This document shows, one piece after another, positions 59,200 to 64,000 of a stretch of 64,000 nucleotides of DNA. The stretch spans positions 87,019,203 to 87,083,202 of the forward strand of contig CM036753.1 in assembly GCA_020796225.1 (NCBI GenBank), in the 5' to 3' direction. The stretch comes from Arion vulgaris. Taxonomy: Eukaryota > Mollusca > Gastropoda > Stylommatophora > Arionidae. Within the stretch, counting starts at the first letter, position 1. Every line of letters starts with the position of its first letter. The notes below the pieces were generated by a model. That model was not told the origin of the DNA. It saw only the letters and a program-made list of their open reading frames with translations, and did not search any database. Made by a program: the position numbers and the translations under genes.

Positions 59200-59800
59200 T
59201 CTTTGTCTGAGCTGAGAAAGAGCCTACAAGTCCTGTTTACAGACATCCTTATAGCGCATTTGGGATCTTTTTGTCAGTCTCTTCCCAAATATCAGCTTTC
59301 TCCTTTGAACACTCCATATCGAACACTTGTTAACCACTCTGTGGGATCTGTATGTGATCTGAGCCTAAGAACATTGTACACTGTGCCAGTTATGCGCCTA
59401 CAAGTAGGCCTGCACATTCGATTTCTGCAATGGTTTTTTTTACTAGGGTAGCTTCCTAGGCCCCTACCTCAGTTGCCTCTTACGACATGTTTTGTAGGTT
59501 ACAGTGTTACTATTCTTTGCTCCCTTGCCGGCCCTGGCAACACACAGGTGGTCAGCTTTACATATAGGAGATCTTTGGGAATTTGACCATCTTCCATATG
59601 CAAAATCCGGCTCAACCACCAGAAATGCTTCTGCTTTTTGTGATTGTACATAGTGAAAATTTCTGCTCTCTCAAGTACTCATTTCTCCGTTACATAATAA
59701 TTCCATGATATGCCAAGAAATCGTTGAATGCATCATATGAAAAGCTTTGAGTTTTTTCCAAAAGAATTGACGTTTGTATGATATAAATAAGCAGAAACAG
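59200..59800 (-). mobile_element. LINE ORF2 C-terminal fragment interrupted by a family B copy
   Basis: Minus strand near 59560-59720 encodes YVTEK-x-VLERAEIFTMYN and HMEDGQIPKDLLYVKL, the CR1/L2-type VLERAGI ... RMPDERLPK block. Family B copy 7 (59300-59551) lies inside. Confidence 0.65.
59300..59551 (-). repeat. SINE-like family B, copy 7
   Basis: Full length, target repeat tcagcttt at 59292-59299 and 59552-59559. Confidence 0.87.
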
Positions 59801-59831
59801 AATTCAGTAATCACAAATTACTTGCCGTGTG

Positions 59832-60130
59832 GTGCCAGGGTCCGCAAGGGAAGCAAAGAATAGTACCACTGCGACCTACAAGGCATGTTGTAAGAGGCTA
59901 CTAATGTAGGGAAGCTACTCTAGTAAATAAAAAGCGTCACAGAAATCGGATGTGCTGGCCTACTTGTAGGCGCATAACTGGCACAGTGTACAATTGCTCT
60001 TAGGCTCAGATCACATACAAATCCACAGAGTGGTTAACAAGTGGTCTTCTTCTTCGAATGTTCCATATTGACCCCTTGTTAACCACTCTGTGTGATTGGC
60101 ATGTGATCTGAGCCTAAGAGAGTTCTGCAC
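59832..60130. repeat. two family B copies tail to tail
   Basis: A plus-strand copy (59832 to about 60045) runs straight into an inverted 3' portion (about 60046-60130) at ggtcttcttcttcgaatgtt. Confidence 0.82.
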
Positions 60131-60759
60131 TGTCACTGAGAGATCTTCCTATCTAAGAAAGAGATAGGAGCACACATGGTTACTCAAGTGCAATGATGAT
60201 GGTTCAATCAAGCAATCTTTTAAATTGTTTTGACTTCAGATGAGCATCTTTCATAAGAATTTCCAAAGGCACTAATTTAATTCATGTCGAGGATACAATC
60301 TAAATTTGTCTTGTGTGTTTGATCACAGTCAGGCTCTAGCACAGGCCAGACAACTGGCCAGGTATTCCCTGACCTAGATAAGAAAAGGGATCTGGAAAAT
60401 ACATATGTTAGATAGAACACTGCACGCTTTTTGCAATTTTACTCAATTCGGTGAGTCTATGGTTATTTATTGGTGAAAAATATTAATATTGATATTCCTT
60501 ATTGTTAAACTTAACTTGTCGCATAATATGACTTCGAGTTAGCATTTTGTGTTGATTTTAAAATGAATTCGTCTATATACACCAATACTGGAATGCGAGG
60601 TCACGTGGTGTAGTTGGGGTCTGATTTCCCACAATTCTTACCTGAGCCGAAGGCCCAGTAGTTTATAGTTGGCTCTGGTTTGATAGACAAAGTAATTTAG
60701 ATCAAGTTTTTAATTGATTTCCCCCATTAACTAATGGTGCTACAAAGTTTCATGTAACT
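60131..60759. other. intergenic sequence with a short LINE 3' terminus
   Basis: 60155-60230 (ggagcacacatggttactca, caatgatgatggttcaatca) matches 63890-63955 and the end of the RNase H LINE. The rest is unassigned. Confidence 0.4.
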
Positions 60760-61003
60760 TCTTTGAACACTCTATATTGATCACTTGTTAACCATTCAGT
60801 ATGATTTGTATGTGATCTGGCCTAAGAGTGACTATGTTGTGCCAGTTATGCACCTACAAGTATACACATCCAATTTCTGCGATGCTTTTTATTACTAGGG
60901 TAGCTTCCCAGGTTCTACATCAGTCACCTCTTACGACATGCCTTGTAGGTCACAGTGGTACTATTCTTTGCTTCCCTTGTGGGCCCTGGCATCACATGGG
61001 TAT
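60760..61003 (-). repeat. SINE-like family B, copy 10
   Basis: Target repeat catgtaact at 60751-60759 and 61004-61012. Confidence 0.88.
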
Positions 61004-61259
61004 CATGTAACTGATGCACATGATCAATGACCTAGTATATTGGCTGATTGAACATGATATGAAAGCGATACATTTTTAACCTACTTAATTAACTGGTTAA
61101 ACAACATGATGAGTTGAAAATAGTCACGTTGACATACAAATGCTGGCGTGAATAGGCTGTCAAAAATGCATAATTCCAGTTTGGCGTTCGAAAGTTTATA
61201 CTGCTTCAAACAAACAGACAAACAAGGTAGTCAGTTTTATATTATAGAATACTGGGAAG

Positions 61260-61261
<2 letters not shown>

Positions 61262-61308
<47 letters not shown>
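61262..61308. repeat. (TA)n microsatellite
   Basis: About 23 uninterrupted TA units. Confidence 0.97.
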
Positions 61309-61310
<2 letters not shown>

Positions 61311-61564
61311 CATAGCTGTTCATTGATTTATTAGCAAAGTATAGCTGTCATACTCCTAGCTGATAGGAGAGTAGATTCCATCTCTCCAACTCACATGTTG
61401 TAGTCCTTCAGACCTCGCGTAATACTCTGTCTCTAGTGGTCTCTGTTTCAATTCTGAATATTATGTCTATACTGATCTACTAGGTGGATTATAACTATTA
61501 AGAAGAGTTGCTCTGATGAACAGCGCCACCCCCCACCCAAAGTATGATGTTAATAGTTAGTTAC

Positions 61565-61760
61565 TTAGTTTGTTCCTTTCGTGCCAAAGGCGGCACATAG
61601 GGCAGGGGTTTTAGATCTCCATGTGATACGGTTCGTTGCTAGCAGTTGGAGATCTTGTATGGTTTTACATACCAATAGTTTACTTTCTTGTAGGATGGTT
61701 CTTCGAAGAGTGGTCTTAGGTCTTCCACGTTTTCTTTTCCCAACTGGTGACCACATAAGA
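61565..61760 (-). mobile_element. LINE ORF2 C-terminal fragment
   Basis: Minus strand MWSPVGKRKRGRPKTTLRRT, then NRITWRSKTPALCAAFGTKG and stop: the intact final 60 residues of a LINE ORF2. Confidence 0.8.
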
Positions 61761-61887
61761 CAGATGATGTTAATATTTAAACTTATAATAGGGAATAGTG
61801 CACAGTAAGTGTTTTCTCTCAGGTCTTCAAAGTGTTCAGGTTACCATGGGAATCTTCAACAGGGTCTACTTGCATTTCTTGGCTTTT

Positions 61888-62199
61888 CTATCTTCGTAAA
61901 GGGAGATCATGCGCAAACACCACCAACACATTTGTAATAGAATTAACATTACGAATGTAATGCACTTCTGCTGAAGAGTTGTTATAGATTCCGAGCATGT
62001 CTGTTAGAACGCGTGGATCTAACCTCAAGATGATATGAAACTTACTAGGTTTTGAAACATTCAATAACAACTTAAAGTAACAATACCTGTACAAATCCAT
62101 CCTTTCGGTAGTGTAGTCAGAAAGGAAGTAGATACAAAACAATATGCATATGTGTTTGAGAGTAAACAACACGAAGAAGACCGGAAAAATTAGTCTCAT
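61888..62199 (-). CDS. unassigned ORF with signal anchor and an MGAT2-like NVLVVFAHD motif
   Basis: 104 codons. A hydrophobic N-terminus (about residues 3-26) would act as a signal anchor. Near the C-terminus ITNVLVVFAHD (88-98) resembles the NVLVIFSHD strand of Golgi N-acetylglucosaminyltransferase II (MGAT2). The rest does not align by eye, a stop follows six residues later, and no suitable donor lies there. It could be a decayed glycosyltransferase fragment or chance; no expression evidence is visible. Confidence 0.25.
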   Translation of the reverse strand: MRLIFPVFFVLFTLKHICILFCIYFLSDYTTERMDLYRYCYFKLLLNVSKPSKFHIILRLDPRVLTDMLGIYNNSSAEVHYIRNVNSITNVLVVFAHDLPLRR

Positions 62200-62229
62200 A
62201 AATTGTGCTTAGAAACGGTTATTGGTTAT

Positions 62230-62690
62230 TGGTTACTAAACTGACGTCATTGCACTCCGGGCAGACCCATAGGTGCTCAGTCTCCCCAACAGATATCGAA
62301 GAGTATGCATACTGATGGTTCCTGTGGCTCGCTGATTAAACACACCTCTCACTCTGCCTCTCAGGCATCCAGTTCGACTTGAACAACGGGTAACTCCAAA
62401 CTGCTTAAATCGCTTGATCGATTCAACATCGATTTTAGTGTCCTCATCCAACAGAGAGTCTCGAAGAGACCGAAGAATATCCCCTTATCCATCTTCAACT
62501 CCCCAACAATCGATGCTGTTGATGCAAGCCTGCCCGCCTCTCATTACCGTAAACACCCGCATGCCCAGGACAGTATATTCACGTAAGCCGCTGGAGGTTA
62601 GAAACTTCTATAGACGACATCCACTCATACCGAAACCTGCCCTTCTGGATCTTGTGAAGCATCGACTGAGAGCTTAGAAACGGACTTCCA
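62230..62690 (-). mobile_element. internal piece of GAA-tailed LINE
   Basis: Colinear with 7740-8440 (aggtgttcagt/aggtgctcagt, gaagagtat, ccccttatccatcttcaac, cccttatccatc). Inverted relative to the LINE 3' ends. Confidence 0.55.
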
Positions 62691-62925
62691 ATAAGAACAA
62701 AAAACATTCTTAAATAAATTCAGAAACAGGCACATGTCATGATAACTGATGTATCCGACTTAATTAAACTGGAAAGATCATACATACATTATTTTTTCCT
62801 GGATGTTCTCTAATCCTGTTTTTCCTCAAAAAAGTGGGAAGACTGCAGTAAAACTTGGTAAAATAGCGAAACACGTACAGACAAAGTACTATAGTTTTAC
62901 AAAATACAGAAACAGCAACGTTTCG

Positions 62926-63182
62926 CTCGCCCGAGTGGTTACCGGGGCCCAAATTTGGGGTGTAAAGAATAGAACTACTGTTACCTACCACGCATGTCGT
63001 AAGAGGCGACTAAGGAGGTTTGGATGAAATCGGATGCATGTGTCCTAAATGTGTAGAAGTCTATGCGTTTAGGGGCCTACCAAACCAATGTGCAACGTAT
63101 ACACGTTCTTGGCAAAGATCAAACATATCACAAAGAGTGATTAAAATTGGTCGTAAAGAACGAACGCAAAGAAGAAGAAGAA
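62926..63182 (+). repeat. SINE-like family A, copy 10
   Basis: Full length with a long GAA tail. Near-perfect 11-bp target repeat gcaacgtttcg / gcaaagtttcg at 62915-62925 and 63183-63193. Confidence 0.92.
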
Positions 63183-63521
63183 GCAAAGTTTCGACCAAAA
63201 GGCCTTTATCAAGCAAACGATACAACAGGAGTGACGAATTTCAAAGAACACTACAGATGGACGGTTACAGAAACATTCAAACGTATCTAATAAAAATCTG
63301 GGAATGAAAATCTGGGCCACACAGGCCTTTCTTATTACATTTCCTCCTGAGCATGCTGAAAACGCCAACGCACATCGTTGTTGGCGAATGACTGAACTAA
63401 CTGTAAATAGCTACATCTATTTCATTGATGGTGTCATTCAAGAGGGCCTCAACCTCCGCTTTAACTAACAATGGATTATTTTTCAAAGTTTTTCTTAATG
63501 GATATAATAAAGGTGAAAGGG

Positions 63522-63780
63522 GGTCACTGTGGCCTAGAAGGTAGGTACTCGCCTAACGTCCCTAAGGTAACTCTGTTCGCTCCCTCGTTGAGTCATCATG
63601 GTATTTTTTTTTACAGATACCTGATCTCAGTGTAGGCGAAATTGAATTTCTAGTCCTATCGGAGACGGACGATAAAACGTAGGTCCAGTTAAGCACGTAA
63701 AAGAACCCATGGCAGTTTAAAATCAAGAAGAGCATGCTGGAAAGTCGCTGCCCAGGAAAAAAATCATTAGAAAGATTCCA
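63522..63780 (+). repeat. tRNA-headed SINE-like family I
   Basis: Head ggggtcactgtggcctagaa with an A-box-like block, then a body with cggagacggacgataaaacg and cacgtaaaagaacccatggc. Only copy in the window, so boundaries are soft. Confidence 0.5.
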
Positions 63781-63841
63781 AAAAATTGTTATGCAAAATA
63801 TTTTCACCATCTTCTAAACTATATCGGGAACCTTCGCCGGT

Positions 63842-63960
63842 TCTGCGGAGTTCGTGCACTGTCGCTGACATATTCATGTGTAATAAATAGATCGGAGCAC
63901 AGATGGCTGCTCACCTAGTTGCAATGATGATGGTTCTATCAATCAATCATTCACTAACTG
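63842..63960 (+). mobile_element. 3' terminus of RNase H LINE
   Basis: RSEHRWLLT-like frame and caatgatgatggttctatca match 60155-60230 and the end of the 20340 element. Confidence 0.45.
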
Positions 63961-64000
63961 TGAAAGAAGTCAATTGATGTTGATTGGCATATCCCCTCTC

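Overview
The window is nuclear DNA from an animal. Its genes have many short exons with GT-AG introns, and most of the rest is decayed retrotransposons and DNA transposons. AT-richness, many SINE-like families, RNase H-bearing LINEs, piggyBac/Kolobok/hAT relics and an intronless-CDS GT31 glycosyltransferase suggest an invertebrate. A mollusc or other spiralian is my guess, not a demonstrated assignment.

Three protein genes can be supported. (1) Minus strand, 863-14773: a TRBP/PACT/Loquacious-family double-stranded-RNA-binding protein, the class of partner used by Dicer. Five coding exons are readable; the exon for the first half of the second dsRNA-binding domain could not be found. (2) Plus strand, 27858-53043: a complete ERCC3/XPB gene, the TFIIH DNA translocase used in transcription initiation and nucleotide excision repair. 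I reconstruct 21 coding exons that sum to 2403 nt (800 codons plus stop) in one continuous frame. One intron has a GC donor, and helicase motif II reads DEVQ where XPB normally has DEVH. (3) Minus strand, 57811-58761: an uninterrupted beta-1,3-galactosyltransferase-like (GT31) coding region. The first two genes lie head to head, separated by about 13 kb of transposon debris; the third faces the 3' end of XPB. No functional link among the three is evident.

Repeat layout. 1-15.5 kb: dsRNA-binding gene, its introns holding LINE and SINE copies. 15.5-18.4 kb: a dead piggyBac-like element with a Kolobok-like element nested inside it, both bounded by TTAA. 18.4-22 kb: LINE RNase H and reverse transcriptase fragments in both orientations. 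23.3-25.6 kb: a SINE-like repeat split by a 2.1-kb hAT element with a perfect 8-bp target duplication. 27.8-53 kb: XPB, with LINE, SINE and piggyBac-derived pieces in its introns. 53-64 kb: more LINE and SINE copies around the glycosyltransferase.

The most distinctive signal is a set of short repeats, called A, B and J here, that end in (GAA)n and mostly carry 8-12 bp target-site duplications. A and B share a 5' core but have different 3' bodies. At least one LINE family in the window ends in the same (GAA)n tail, making it the obvious candidate driver. A separate tRNA-headed family, D, carries a conserved 10-bp inverted repeat around its 5' module. Repeat boundaries are by-eye estimates except where target duplications fix them.
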